Part shown: in pieces, positions 11,346 to 24,153 of the stretch
Position numbering within the stretch: the first letter of the stretch is position 1
Layout: the number at the start of each line of letters is the position of its first letter
Assembly: GCA_023374025.1 (NCBI GenBank)
Contig: SIJG01000003.1
Location: 2,324,416-2,388,415, forward strand
Origin: Heterodera schachtii
Taxonomy: Eukaryota; Nematoda; Chromadorea; Rhabditida; Heteroderidae
Reading direction: 5' to 3'
Length of the DNA: 64,000 bases
Program-made: the position numbers and the translations under genes
Notes under the pieces: model-generated
Told to the model about the DNA's origin: nothing
The model's database searches: none
What the model saw: only the letters and a program-made list of their open reading frames with translations

Positions 11346-14300
11346 CTGCAAAAAAGCAAAACAAAACAGAAACAAAATGAAGGGATCAGCAGCTAAGTAG
11401 CGAAAATGAAATTGAAATTTCAAAAAAAGTAGGAAAATACTGTATCGGGGGAACAAAAAACACTCGGAAGAACGGTTCGCCGTTTTTGGAGGGGAAAAGT
11501 GACTGAATATGCCATAAATAATAAACGGCGAAAACGGCGGGTGCCCATTCACCTGAGGGCATTTTCGGTGATGGGGCGGGGGGGGGGGGCGGGCGATCAC
11601 TTTGCATCCCATTTTTTGGGTGGGACTAACGGCGCGGAATAATTTAAGCGAAACCCTTGGGTTAACTGAACAAAAAAAGAAAAAAGAGCTGTGGTGGACA
11701 CAACACAGCTGCATTTGGGTCATCGGTGGTCATCGCTAATATTTTATGAGAAAAAATAGCAAAATTCAACAAAATTCAGAAAAAAAGAAAAAAAAGAAAA
11801 ATTAGGGGCACAAAAACGAATGATTTAAATGTTTTTTAAACATTGAAATGCCTAACAAATAAGGCTCTCCCTCTGATGTTTTTTTCTGTTTGTTCGTTAA
11901 GCCATCCGCTGAAGAGCCTTCGCTTTTTTATTCGGTCCATTGAGAAAATTGGAGAGAAGAGTTTTGGGTCGAGTTGACCTTGGGAACGAAAAAATAAAGC
12001 ATACGGTAGGTATCCCACAGTATTTTTTATTTTTAAAGTACAAAAAAAGCTAATTAATGAACGATTTTTTAGTTTTTTAAAAGGAAAATTTCCAAAACAA
12101 AGAAAGGGATATATCTTTTGGGAAAAATGAAATTCGAATTTTGCCCCAACAAAAAATGACCGACCGCAAAAAGCGCGGCGTTGTGCCCCCCCCCCCCCGT
12201 TGTACCCTCACCCATTTGGCCCTTCTGCCGCTGACCATTCCCCCCCCCCCCTTTCCCATCCGTCCGTTGTCCTACGCCCCCCCCCCCCCGCGCCCCCTCC
12301 CCGCGTTTAGCGGCAGTGGACAGCCGTTTTTTCACCCTGTGGCGATGAATTTTAAATTTCTTGGACAATGGACGGGAGAGGGAACGGAGGACAAAGGCAA
12401 AGGGACACGAAGGAATTCGGAAAAAAGGAATAAAATTAATGGCTTTTTTAAATTTTGCTCTGGCAAAAATAAATCAACTTGAAACCGAAGTTGGAAATGA
12501 TGAACAAGCCAGCCTATCCATTCTTTTTAATGTTTATTTTAGGTTTAGCTCCGCTCCGACTGAATTAATTAATGAAAGTGGACAAAGCTGAAAATGGGAC
12601 CTCAGGCAATAATTTTCGATAATTGAGTAACTATAATTTTTTCATTTCTTGATATGATCACGTAAAATAAAAAAATCCTTAAAAGAAATTGACCATGCTC
12701 TCTCTATCCAATGGTATACCATTTATATTCATTTTCCGACTTACAGCTGGGAATGACCCCTTGTGAGGTCAACCCCGCTAATATGTTTTATGGTAAAGTC
12801 GAAATATTTCTTAGTTTTCGTTCTCTTCTAGTATGTACCCCGCCCCCCACCATTGGTTTTCCGTATTGGTGTATCCCCTCCAAGTCTCGCACCCTCAAAT
12901 TTTTAAGTAAAAATAAGTTTTTGAATTTTAAACAAAAACACTAAAATTTTCTTAAAAATATTCTCGGCGACGCTTATTGGCACTGCCGGCCTCCTGTCTT
13001 CTATTGTCTTATTATTCAATTTTTGTAAGAATTAACATATAGACATATTATTATGTACTGATCACTGTTTTTCGTCTGCTGCGCATCAGGGATGGCATTC
13101 CGAGGCCCCAAAAACTTTTCGGAAGTCGGAAATCCGTGCCATCCCTGCTGCGCACGTCCTCCTTCTGCTGTTCTTCAGCTTACAATTAACCCTAGCCCGT
13201 AACGATCATAAGTGATTTTTTATTTCTTTAGAAAAACCTGAAAATTTACCAACTGCCATTTGTACAAACTGTCACTGACCCGTTAAATAGCACCCACACA
13301 ATTGTTTGTAGATTTTTATTTAAAATGAAAAATTTACTAATAAATTTATTTTAATAAAAATATTTATTAATATAAAAAATTCATTTTAAAGGTATATTAA
13401 AAATATACTTTTTTTAGTTTAAAATTGAAACATTATTAATGATTCCTAAGCATAAGAATATCTTTTTCACAAATGCCTACAGCTAAAAAACAGATTTTGT
13501 GGTCAGAAACCAAAACAGATCGAGGAAATTATTTTCTGTCACCATTATTTTGACCTTTGTAATACAATACTTAATACTACAGTACTTTATTTTACAAATA
13601 CTGTATTAATGACGCATTTTCCGGGAGCCAATTACGCCACTCTTTTGGATTTATTCTCAAGAAAAATGAAATATATATTATAAATTGAAAATAATCCTAA
13701 GTAGAACCTTTTGAAAATTTTAAAATCTAATTATAAATCACAAAATTATTTGAAATTAATGTAGGTATAATGTTTTAGTTTACGCTGGACTTCAAATTCT
13801 GATAAATTTTAAATTCCTCACAAAAATCAACAAAAAAAACTTTAATTTGGAAAAATTTAATTACGAATAATTTTGAGGATTCGGTTGGACCCTTTTCCAT
13901 GTTGTAAAACTCGGACCCGGCAATACCCAAGCCCGGTCTTGCCCAAATAAGCGGACCGTGCGACCCTCTCTTAAAGTCCGAAGAACATCCATTGTTTTGG
14001 CCTTAGGCCATTCCACCAACAATGTTTTTACTCGAGACAAATTCAAATAGTGAAAATCAAAATCCAATTGCCTTTTATATCAGAATAAACATTTATTTAT
14101 TTTGTAATTTCTCGAGCCTAGCAAAACAAAAGAGACGGACGCATTTGACAGGCGATGTGAAGCAGTACAGAGAAAGTTCCGCCATTTTTGAGAGCATCGA
14201 AAGTGGAGAGATCAACTAAGGCACATTGATCGGGAAATTACAAAACATTTTCGGACGGATTGACGGACGGAAGGACAACATTAATTATTTAAAATTATGC

Positions 14301-15108
14301 GGTTTAATTCGATCCATTTGTTTGTTTTTTAATTTAGATTTGCAAAAGAACCAAAAAAATTTTAAATTGGATCAAATTACTTATTTTTGATAGAGTTATA
14401 TTGAAAAGGGTTTAAAAATGAGCATCGACCGAAAAATATTCGCGGGGGACAGACTTTTTGAGATACGAAAAGAGAAAAGTCAGAAAAATGTATCGCAGAT
14501 TTGAGTGTTGTGATCATCAGCAGAATTTGGGTGAATGAGAGCATAAAATATTGTAAATGAGAAAGGAAAGGACCAGCGAAGGAAGAGACCAAAGCGACGA
14601 ATTCGAATAAATTTAGGGAAAACGCAAACTTTTTCTAAATTTTGAATTTGTTTTTCGAATTCGATTGCCAATGAATGGGCGAATAGAAATTTAAATGAGA
14701 ATTATTTCTTATTGAGAGAGCATTTAGAGAAGATCTTCATCAGAAACCAACTAACCGAAAAGCGATTAAAAGTCACAGAGAAAAGGAAAAGAACTGAATC
14801 AGAGAGGGAGAGACAAAAGGCATCACAATTTGACAAGGGAAAAACAGGAAAAGTCGGTAATTAAGGGGTAATTAGTGCTCATTAGTCCAATCTTGGGTCA
14901 TCTAATTAATCCAAAAATTTTGTGTTAAAAACGCCAAACGTTAACAAATTGTGCAACCATCCGGGGAAATTATTAAAAACCCAAAATTGGACTCTAATTA
15001 ATTAATTGGCTGAATGAGTACGACGGAAAGGAAAGGGAAATTCGAACATTTGAGGGAAAAGGGCGGTGCGGAAAAAGCGCACAAATCACTCATTGTCAGC
15101 CAACGTAT
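11346..15108. other. Gene-poor AT-rich stretch
   Basis: No supported exon. Contains poly-C/poly-G runs (11578, 12187-12295), a copy of a dispersed GC-palindrome repeat (12963-12990), the micro-element at 13087 and long A/T-rich DNA (13150-13860). Confidence 0.5.
13087..13147. mobile_element. 61-bp hAT-type micro-MITE with target duplication
   Basis: Terminal inverted repeats CAGGGATGGC / GCCATCCCTG enclose a short, largely palindromic body. The flanks are ctgcgcat (13079-13086) and ctgcgcac (13148-13155), an 8-bp target-site duplication with one mismatch. An 8-bp duplication and CAGGG ends are typical of hAT elements. A related copy lies at about 22905-22958. Confidence 0.75.
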
Positions 15109-15966
15109 TCATTTGCCGAGAAAATCCTCCGTGTCATGCGAACAAAGCGACTCGTCGTCCTCCTCCCCAAAGTCGGCTGTCCACGCGTCGCCGTCGGTCG
15201 GCTGAGAGAGCGGCCGATACGCGGCACCGCCGGCGGTGCCCTCCTCCGACGCCCCGTCACTTTCGCTGAAGGGCAAAGGGATTTCAAATTCTGTTGTAAA
15301 TGTTGTGCCTGTTCTACTGACTGTGTTCAAGCACACGAAACAATGCCAATTTGTCCTCTTTGACGGTATTTAAATATCCCATACCAACAAAAAAACAAAT
15401 TTTGACTGTTTTTTTAACATTTTCATTAAAACCCCAATTTTTCAGGCGTCGCTTGTTGGCACCACCGAACTCCAAAATTATACCATTAGTTTTTCAAGAT
15501 TTGACCGAAAAATATATATGTTTTGGTAAAATGTTTTGCAAAATAGGGCCACAATTTCCCATTTTTGCCCGGCAGCGCCGCTCCCTCCTCACATTCCCAT
15601 TTTTCGAAAAAGACTAACTACACTTAATATTATGTCTTCTGAGCAATTTCAAGGCAAAAGAATTTACATGTATCTTTTTTTTGCCCATATTTTGGATCTT
15701 TGAAATGGCGTCTCATTTAACGGATTTATGTAAATGAGATGATTCGTAATTAATGGAGCGTACCAAATGATTTTGTAGGACGCCCACAGCGCCACGGAAG
15801 AGACAATAAACAGCAAAAGGAAGACGATGCGATAGGGCGCGTACTCGTCCATCTCCTGGAAGGCGGACGAGTGCAGGGCCGCCACGCCGGGGCCCAATTT
15901 GTGGTGGGCCAACCCGCGGCCGCCCTTTGACAGCGGCGAATGGTCCGAAAGGTTAGCCGACGGCAT
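15109..15966 (-). CDS. Small single-pass membrane protein, partial model
   Basis: Two minus-strand exons are clear. Exon 15966-15764 starts at ATG directly after a good acceptor (CACTTTTCTCAG) and ends at a GTACGC donor. It encodes a short hydrophilic N-terminus and a membrane segment (RIVFLLLFIVSSVALWASYK). Exon 15290-15109 follows TTTACAACAG and encodes an acidic, Ser-rich C-terminus ending EDFLGK-stop. The phases do not match (2 then 1), so at least one middle exon in 15291-15763 is missing. The upstream frame also reads MNYLSVLLVLIIHFSQ into the exon, so a signal peptide is an alternative start. The layout (short lumenal part, one TM, acidic tail) recalls FAM174-like proteins, but no motif proves it. 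Confidence 0.45.
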
Positions 15967-16908
15967 CTGAGAAAAGTGAATGATTAAAACCAACAAAACT
16001 GATAAATAATTCATCGAAAAGTTATTTTAGTATAAAGACAGGGGATGAAAGTTCTGAAAAAACTGCAGAATTTAGTTAAAAAACACGAAATCCGTGCTAA
16101 ATAAATTTCAACAACAAAAAAAGTTAAGGCTTTATGTTTTATCCGTTAGAAATGCAAAAGTTCAAAAAGAAAACTGTGAAAGAATACCGCGTTTAAATGC
16201 AATTATTCCACCGAATGTGAGCAGTTGGAGATGGCTTTGAAAGCTGACACAGTGCTAATTGAACAGAAGGGCGATTTGGCAGGAGAAAGGGGCGAATTGG
16301 GGCTTTTGGCCCCCTCCCCTCAATGCGTCAAGTTGAAAATCAGTGATTGCTGTGAGATTTGGCGTTTTATTTACAATGCCAAATTTGAATTTCTAATGAA
16401 ATCACAACAACAAAAACAGTATCAGTAATAATGAGTAGAGAAGAGAACCACAAAAACAAATCAAAATCCTCACAAATGTATGTAAGATTATTTCAATAAA
16501 TTCGTCAACAGAAAATTCAATTAACTTATCTAATTGGTTGGAACTAAATTCTGTGTGATTGTCATTTTGGAGCATTTTAATTGGAAAATATTCATTAATT
16601 AAATTCTGCTAATAAAATGTTGACGATTGATAAATGATAATAAAAAGAGAAAGAAATGCATAAACAATAGATAAGGTGGTCCAATTGGACAGCTCAAAAC
16701 TTTCGATAATTCGGCTTCTCGTGAGAATAATTTTGAGCTTTGGTTTTTTCATATTTCTCCAATTCCATTGCATCTGCGATAACCAACTGATAAACACATA
16801 AGCTGCTGAACAACAAAGGCAAAAAACAAAAACAAATGGCAAATAATCAATCCACGAATTGAGGCAAGAAGGAAGCGGATTTGGGAAAAAAGGATAAAAC
16901 ATATGGAA

Positions 16909-16979
16909 ACGGCCGTAGCTCCGTCGGCTAGAGCATTCCACGGTATGGAGTGCCGTGGGTTCGAATCCCACTGGCGGGT
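16909..16979 (+). tRNA. tRNA-like sequence, probably a pseudogene or SINE head
   Basis: Both internal promoter boxes are intact: box A TAGCTCCGTCGGC (16916-16928) and box B GGTTCGAATCC (16958-16968). The D stem (GCTC/GAGC) and T arm (GTGGG-TTCGAAT-CCCAC) pair perfectly. The anticodon arm is abnormal. Either stem TTCCA/TGGAG encloses a five-base loop CGGTA, or a seven-base loop is possible only by losing base 26 and U33. The acceptor stem has mismatches at two positions. A working tRNA is unlikely. Confidence 0.5.
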
Positions 16980-19900
16980 AACCTTTTCTATGTTCTACAC
17001 TCCGAATTGGGGTCGGATTAAGCCTTTCAAATTCTCACAGATAAAACAGCCAATTTTAAGGATAAATAAAATAGAGAATTAATGGGGACAGAATGAATCT
17101 AGGGAACTGTTAAAATTTTTGAGAATTAATGAGATTAATCAGCTTTTTTTTATTTGTACACCTTCACATTGAAAAAAATGGTTGAGTGAAACGGGGAAGG
17201 AATTTGCTAAGAGAAAGAAAAGCGATAAATAAAATTGGGGGGGGGGGGAAATATTTGTTTAATGATAATTGGGGAAGAAGAAGCGGAGGGACCATCGGAG
17301 GAGGACGAAAAGTGTCAGCAGCAGCAGCAGAGCAATGTTAGTAATCATCGCTAATCACTTTCGGAAAGAGAAGGGAAAAAGGGGCGGAGGAGGGAAATTA
17401 ACGGAAGAAATTGGGGGGAGAAAAAGCAGAAGAAAGGAAGAGAAACGGAGGTGATGAAACGGACGAAACGGAATATGCATGGCCAATTAGCACAGAGACT
17501 CTAATAAAATTGAAAGGATAATTAAAGAAATTAATTTTGGCCAGGGATTATGGAAATTTGCTTGGACGGTTATTCCACCCTTGGGAAAAATCCCATTTGG
17601 TAGAGGGATCAGGGAATGGGGAAAATTCGAGATCGTTACAAAGTTTCGGGTTTAAGTATCGAGAATGCGAGTTTAGATTTAAGAGTACGATTTCGGGATT
17701 TTCGAGAGTTTTTATTTGAAGAAAGACACAAATGCAACAAGGCTTTGACTTTTCTATCTTCCGCGCCTTGCCATGACTGATCAATTTTTAACGAATATTT
17801 TTTTGAAGTCACATTGGCCGAACGTGGTTATGCGAGTTGCAATTGCGTATGTTTGTACTTTATTTTAAAATTGATCAAAATTTCAACCTTAATTGGTGTT
17901 TAATGAGTGGTAATTGCTCTTAATTGCCCCCCTCGGCGTTTTCTCTTTTTGTCCTTTTTCCTTCTCTCTCTCTCTCTCTCGTGCTGTTCTGTTGCTGCTG
18001 CATACACAAATTACGCGCTGTTCTGTGTGTAAATAAATACCAGCAAATGCATTCATTCCCCTTTCTCATTCCGTCGATTGGTTTTCGTTCGGAGTTTTTC
18101 CTCTTCCATCCGCACTCTCTGTTTCTCATCAACTCTCTCGCGTATCCTTCACACTCTCTCTCATCTCTCTTTCTCTCACTCTCTGCTTCCTTCCCACTCT
18201 CTCACCTGTTCTCTGTTTCCTTTCACTCTCCACATTTCCCTGTTCCTTCGCCCATCTTCCAACTCACAACGTCACTCTTTTTCTTTCTTTCTTTCATTCT
18301 ACCAAAATTCATCACCAACTCCACCCGCCGACCATCCTTCTCCTTCCTTAACCGCCCATTCATTTTTTTTAGTCCTTTTCTTTTGGTCGTATTTGAGGAA
18401 AAATATTAATAATATAATCCGAAATCACCCAAAGACGGGGACAAATAATAAATGCAGAAAATTGGAGGGGGGGGGGGAAATTAGAAAAGGGTGGGGGAAT
18501 TAAAAAATGGGAGCAAATTGAGAGGGAGGGATGAAGCGGGGATCACAGCAGAAGATAAATGGGGAGATTGTTGGATGATGATGGATTTGTGAGAAAGCTA
18601 AAAGAGGAGAAAAAAGGGGAGGGGACTTGGGAAAGGGCGAAGAAAAATGGGGGGGGGGGGGGAAGGAATCAAAAAGTGTTCAAGAACAGAGCAAAAAGAA
18701 CAAGGAGTAAAGGAGGGGGGAGGGGCAATGGTTGGAATATTCTGATCAGTGATCGATCAGTCACTGCAAAATGGAGGGATATCCCGCGGATCACCGGCCA
18801 AAAGTCAACACCAAAGTGATCAAAAAAAGATTAAAAAACAAGGACGGACAGACAAAACAACTGTTCCTTTCTGCTGCTGTTCAACCCAATGGTAAAAAGG
18901 AATAAGGAGATGAGTTGGGGCGGCAGATGATCAAGACTCACTCTTGAGAAGAGAAAGTGAAAGTCTTGGCCCTTTTCTCTCGACTTTCAGCAAAGTTTCA
19001 ATCTCAGCACAGCATCAGCAGACATATGCTTGGCTTCTGCTGCTGATCACATTGGTAAAGTTGCTTGGACATTTTTTCAACTTACAAATCAGCTAGGAAG
19101 AAGGTCCGAGTGTAAGTCGATACGGGGGGAGGGAGTGAAAAGATGTGATCAAAAGAGTCGGTCGAGAAAAGCCGTTGATCAGACAGACAAAAGGGGGCGG
19201 ACGAAAGGAATCGGCCGCTGATCAGTTGACAAAGCGACGCGACAGACACGTGGTTATGTTGCAAAAACAAGCAAATGATGAGCGGAAAAGCATCTGATCA
19301 GCAGAAATAGAAGAAACGAGCAATTTGGGGAAAGCAGCAGATCACTAAACGACGAGACAAATGCGAAGGGAAAACACAAATGATCGGAGGCAAAGTGCCA
19401 AAAAGCAAATTAAATTAACCTGGTTAATTACATAAGAAATTAGGCTAGCAATGTCTGTCTGTCCGCTTCTTCTTCAAATTTCTCTGATCACAATTTGTTG
19501 CATTTCAAAAATAATCAAAAACGACAGATGAATAAATATGTGCAATATTTTAATTAGCCTCTGTTCTTTGGTTTTGTTTTCGTCAAATTTGTCGCATTGT
19601 TCAAATGGATGCTTTTCAAAAATGATTTTTGAGCGAATGATCGAATTTCCCCCCCCCCCCCCCCCGGCGTTGTTTTCGCTTTTCCCCCGCCTTCGGTTGA
19701 TCCGATCGGATTTCAATCATCCGTTTTGTCTGCTTCGTATTTGTTTTGTTTTGTTTGGGTCGTCCGTCTGTTTGGCCATCAGTCGGTTGGACACACCTTT
19801 CTCTCCCCCCGGGGGTTGGGGGCGGTCAAAGAACAAAGCGCCCCCCCGCGGCGGCGTAGTCTCGCAAAATTTGTATGCCGTCGTCGCCACTATAAATTAA

Positions 19901-21267
19901 ATTGACCACCGACGCTGCACTGCTCACAATCGTTGTGCTCTCCTCCGCTTTTCAAATGCTGCGCGCCTGGTCCGCGCCTCCACTCAAATTGAGAGGAAAA
20001 GCACAAGCATTAATTAATCGACGAAACAAAAGCACCGCCCAAGGCATTTTGCCCGAGGCGATGCCGCGCTCCGCCAAATTCTCCCACAAGCATAAGGCAT
20101 TCATTCTTTCATTCATTCATTATTCCCTTGGAAACGCTGTCACAGAAGAAGCCCCGTTGAAGGCAAAATGTAGGGAGGGGGGGGGGGGGGGGGGAGAGAG
20201 ATACATTTATATCAATCGGCACCGTAAGGGAAGCAAAAACATGCCCCCGGGGGAGGGAGGTACACTTCCCAATTTATCACCATCATAATCATCCATCGCC
20301 TTCTTCACACTGTGATTGTTTTGTCAATGTGTCGACGGGCCGTCGCGTGCGATGGCGCCGGCGGCAGTGCCAACGGATGCCGCGCACAACGGCGGCGGTG
20401 GTGGCAACAAAAACAGATGCACATCAATTACCTTTTATGGCACTTCCCCCCCCCCCTCCCCGGCCATTGGCACCTTTTACCGGCTCATAAGCCAAACCAC
20501 CAACACCTTTTTATGCCATTTTGTCTCATTTTTCATTATCTTTGCCCAGCGGTGAAAGGGGTGCCAATGAAAAAAGCGAACGAATGAATGACTCATTGAA
20601 CCATCGACAACGAAAAGCGCATTTTTCAATTATTTAAAATTTATGGAATTTTGTTTTTCTTGGTTTGATTTTCTCTATTTGTCTCTGTTTCTGCCATTTC
20701 ACTCAATTGAAGTGAAGAATTTATGGTTCAAATACAAAAAATGCAAGTAAATCCCAAAAAAAAAAACCAAAAATTTACAAAAAAAATGTTTATTTTTTAA
20801 AATTGCCTTGGGAAATTAGCCAAGACACAAAAAAAAAGTGTCTTTCCATCGCTTCGCCGGGGGCAAATGATGGCGAAATAAACAATGAAAATGCCGACCG
20901 CGGATGGGAGGAGGAAATCCTTTCGTGTTCCTTTTCCTTTTCCTCCTTTTTCCCTTTTCCCTCGTCCATCGGCGGCGGAGTGACCCAATTACACAACACA
21001 TTTCACAAACAAACACTTGGGGCCCTCATAAAACACATTAAACCAATTGTGAAGAAGCAGCAGCCACTTCTTCTGTGCCGGGGGCGGCGGAAAATTAAAT
21101 GTTTTTTGCTTTTGCCCCATTTTCTGCCGAAAAAATCGGAGATTATTAGTCCGACCGAAATTGTCTGAAGGCACGAACATTTGCAGCAAATGTTCAATGT
21201 TTGATGGATGCCATTTTTAGAAAAGCATTCACAAAAAATAGCAAGAGAAAATTCAAAAATTGCTAAA
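16980..21267. other. Gene-poor stretch with TGATCA-rich cluster and CT-rich tract
   Basis: No supported exon. Notable content: a pyrimidine tract at 17930-18340, G/C homopolymers (17239, 18650, 19650, 20175) and a cluster of GATCA/TGATCAG words at 18730-19490 on both strands. A GC-rich piece at 19900-20100 has an open frame but no ATG in the right place and no matching splice partner. Confidence 0.4.
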
Positions 21268-22226
21268 ATGCGAGCAGCGAATGCCGTGGGGCCAACGCAC
21301 GTCCGACTGACGCCGGAGGGGTCGCGACGCATTCGCGTGTACAGAAATGGAGACGCGCATTTCAAGGGCATTACGGTCGGTTTTTTGCGGGGGGACTGTG
21401 GGAGTTTCGAGAGTTCACTGCCATGGACAGTGTAAAGCCGAGGAGACCTATGGCCATTCAAAAGTTCACACAATGTGCCGGATTCGGCCACCAACAAATT
21501 GACTAATGCCACTCTCGTGTTAAATAATGCCGATGCCAATAGCTTTTCCCGTCGTGCTCAGATTGTGCTAAACACGCGCCAGGTACACAGCATCGACGCA
21601 CTGTTGGACATGATCAGCGAGAAAATCGGCTTGGTGATGGGCTGCAAGCGATTGTTCACGTTGGACGGAACGCCGGTGAAGTCCATGGAGCAGTTGCAGC
21701 ACAACGTGGTCAGACAGAGAAGGGAGTCGGCTTTTTCCCCTCGAGTTTGGTTGGCTTTTCCTTCTCGCGCTCATTTGTCTGCCATTGTTCTCGACCTTCG
21801 ATTCTCGATTAAAACCATATTCCCCCCTCCCTCTTGTGCCAAAAGTGCTTTTCCTTTACTTGTCGGCACAGTCTTTGCCCTTCCCCCGAAATTTCCCAGT
21901 CCTTTCATTGTCGGCACAATTTCCCTTGTCCTTCTCCCAAGGAGTACGTCGCTGCCTCGGGCATGTTCACCCCCGCCCGCTATGGACGCGTGGGTTCCGC
22001 AGCGCTGCACAGCGCTTCTATGCTGGCACGCTCCTCCTCCAATTTCTCGGCCGCTTCACGCGAGGACCCGTTGACACAGTCAGGCGCCTCCAAGCAATCG
22101 GCGCCCGCCTCGTTGGCATTTGGCACGGCACACGCACCGCTTCGGCACTCCAGGCAATGGGGGAAAGGCAGGCAAAACAGCGGGAAGGGCACCCTTGCAT
22201 CAATCCATCAGAATGCCAAAGGATAA
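21268..22226 (+). CDS. Doublecortin-domain protein (compact, single DCX domain)
   Basis: Three phase-0 exons, 21268-21375, 21562-21705 and 21942-22226, make a 178-aa protein. The doublecortin domain spans roughly residues 15-105. It begins RRIRVYRNGDAHFKGIT, continues across the first intron with VLNTRQVHSIDALLDMISEK and CKRLFTLDGTPVKSMEQL, and closes across the second with EYVAASGMFTPARYG. That matches the DCX pattern: VYRNGD start, a (S/D)ALLD helix, a TxDGxxV turn and a YVA(A/S) strand. DCX domains bind the microtubule wall, so a cytoskeletal or ciliary role is expected. Donors are GTCGGT and GTGGTC; acceptors are GTGCTCAG and CTCCCAAG. ATG 21268 is the first start in frame. The tail after the domain is Ser/Ala-rich. 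The acidic exons at 23.1-24.1 kb could be an alternative 3' end, but no matching phase-1 donor was found. Confidence 0.8.
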
Positions 22227-22904
22227 ACCAACGGAAATGGACGAAGAAATGGAAAAAGGACGGAATGCCAAAGAAATCAATGGCATTTGGCAGAAATGCC
22301 AAAAAGAAAAACGACGAAAAAATGCAAAGAAACTTAGGCTTAGGCAATCAGCAAAAATGAAAAATGTATTTGATTTTACCAACGTCATCAAAAAAAAATG
22401 ATTAAAAAAATAGACAACGGCCAATGTTTTAAGAAGCATTGAGCCGCGCCGAACGGTCGGACGTCCGCCGCCCGCGCAAATGAACGGACAAACGAACAGG
22501 AAGAACGTGGACGAGAGGAGGTCACTTTGAGTGGGCAAAATTAGGAGTAAAATGTTCAAAAACTTTGCAGTAGAAAAGTCGACGGCAAAAAGGCACGCGA
22601 CGGCAGCAAAAAGCGAAAGACACCCAAAAAGAAAGGTCCACACTTAAAATGATGAGCAGAAGCAACGATCGGCGGATTAAACCAAGAACGGGATTTAAGG
22701 CCCAAGTGATCGACGCGACCGAATTGGCAAAAACCAAAAAAAAAACTTTGCCAAAAGAACGAATTGACTATTTGGGGGGGGGGGGGGGAGGGAGAGACGG
22801 GTGAATAGCAGCTAGTACAATAAAAAATTTTACAAAATAAAGCCTAAGCTCAAGCAAACCTAAGCCTAATTCTAAGCCTTTGTAAAAACTGCCTATTGTA
22901 CGCA

Positions 22905-22960
22905 CCAGGGATGGCACGGAATTCCCGAAAATTTTTGGGGCCTCGGAATGCCATCCGTAC
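22905..22960. mobile_element. Micro-MITE related to the 13.1-kb copy, one end eroded
   Basis: CAGGGATGGCA at the left, a palindromic body (GGAATTCCCGAAAATTTTTGG) and TGCCATCC at the right match the 13087-13147 element in inverted internal order. The last bases of the right repeat are missing, and the target duplication is only partly visible (gtac on both sides). Confidence 0.55.
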
Positions 22961-23091
22961 TACGGACTGCCATGACACGGAGAGACATGGTTAAGTTCGA
23001 TTATCGCAGTCGATCAGCAGAGGAAAACATTGACCATCGCTATCATTCTCACTTTTCGTGATCCCTTCTCCACTTTCTCCCCATTTTTCAG

Positions 23092-24153
23092 CAAACGATT
23101 CTGTGCCCTCGGGCGATGCTCCGCCGGTCGAAGAAGCGGCAGCGCCGGAAGCAAAAGAGAACGATGAAAATGGAAGACCGGAGAATGGGGCGCAAAAGGA
23201 GGAGGCGGAGCAAGAGACGGCAGCAGCTGAAGAGGAAGCAGAAAAACAGGAGGAGGAAGAAGAAGCGGAGGAAACAGCACCAAGGATGAGGACAGAGGTG
23301 GAAGTGGTGGAGCACGACGAGGAGCACCAGCAGAAGGAGGAGGGGGAAGAGGAGGAGGAAGAGGGTAAGAGAAACGAAGAGGGATGGGGAGCAAGGGAAA
23401 TGAAGAGGACTGAGAGGGAAGGGGGAAGTGATGTAGGAAATGGTGAGTAAGGAGGTAAGAAGAATGGAAATGGAGAGGGTAAAGAAAGCAGAGGAGAAAG
23501 AGCAAAATCAAGGGAAGAGAAGGAGAAAGAGGGTAAGGGGAATCGAGAGAGAGAGTATGAAAGGAAGAGGGGAGGAGGAAAGAGGAGGAGGAGCAAGAGG
23601 GTAAGAGAGAACAAGGGGGAGGAAGAGTGGAGGGCAAGAGGAATGGAGAGAGGAAAGGAACGAGAGGAAGATGGAAATGGAGAAAGAAGGGAGAATGGAG
23701 AAAGGATGGCCCTTATAAGGGGTTAAGGGGTAATGGCAACTCGTACAATAAAAATTTAAAATAATAAGCCCAAGCCTAGGCCCAAGCAAGCCTAACTTGG
23801 GCCTAAACCAAATTTTAGTTTCTTCTTTAAAAAACTCAAGATTGTGAACAAAAACGAGACCGGAAAATTCACAAAATTGAAATAAACAAATTCCGACCAA
23901 ATCATATATTGCAAAATGTGAAGAGCATTTTTTAAATTAATTTCCATGCTCAGAGCATTTGGCCAATGGGACAACGCCGGTGGAAAGCGCGCGAAGTGTG
24001 CGCGCACCGACCGCACAAGCGGAGGAGGAAGAGGAGGCGGAGGAAGGCGCGGAGAGTGATGGCCAAGCGAAGGAAAACGGGGGAGAGGAGGGCCATGGAC
24101 AGACGACGACAGATGGCCAAAAGACTGGAGGAGGAAAAATAAACAAAAAATAA
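23092..24153 (+). CDS. Glu-rich acidic protein, two exons (5' end unknown)
   Basis: Exon 23092-23364 follows a strong acceptor (CCCCATTTTTCAG) and ends at a canonical donor (G|GTAAGA). Exon 23954-24153 follows CCATGCTCAG and ends at TAA. Phases agree (1 into 2). The 157 codons are highly acidic: Glu runs such as EEEEEAEE, Ala and Gln, and a C-terminus rich in Gly/Asn/Thr ending KINKK. No folded domain is recognised; it looks like a disordered tail. The first exon needs a phase-1 partner upstream. The doublecortin gene 870 bp upstream on the same strand is the obvious candidate but does not offer a clean donor. The 0.6-kb intron is GA-rich. Confidence 0.6.

Noticed and set aside
18840..19380. 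Helitron or other transposon for the TGATCA cluster
   Set aside because: No terminal structure, target duplication or repeated copy in the window.
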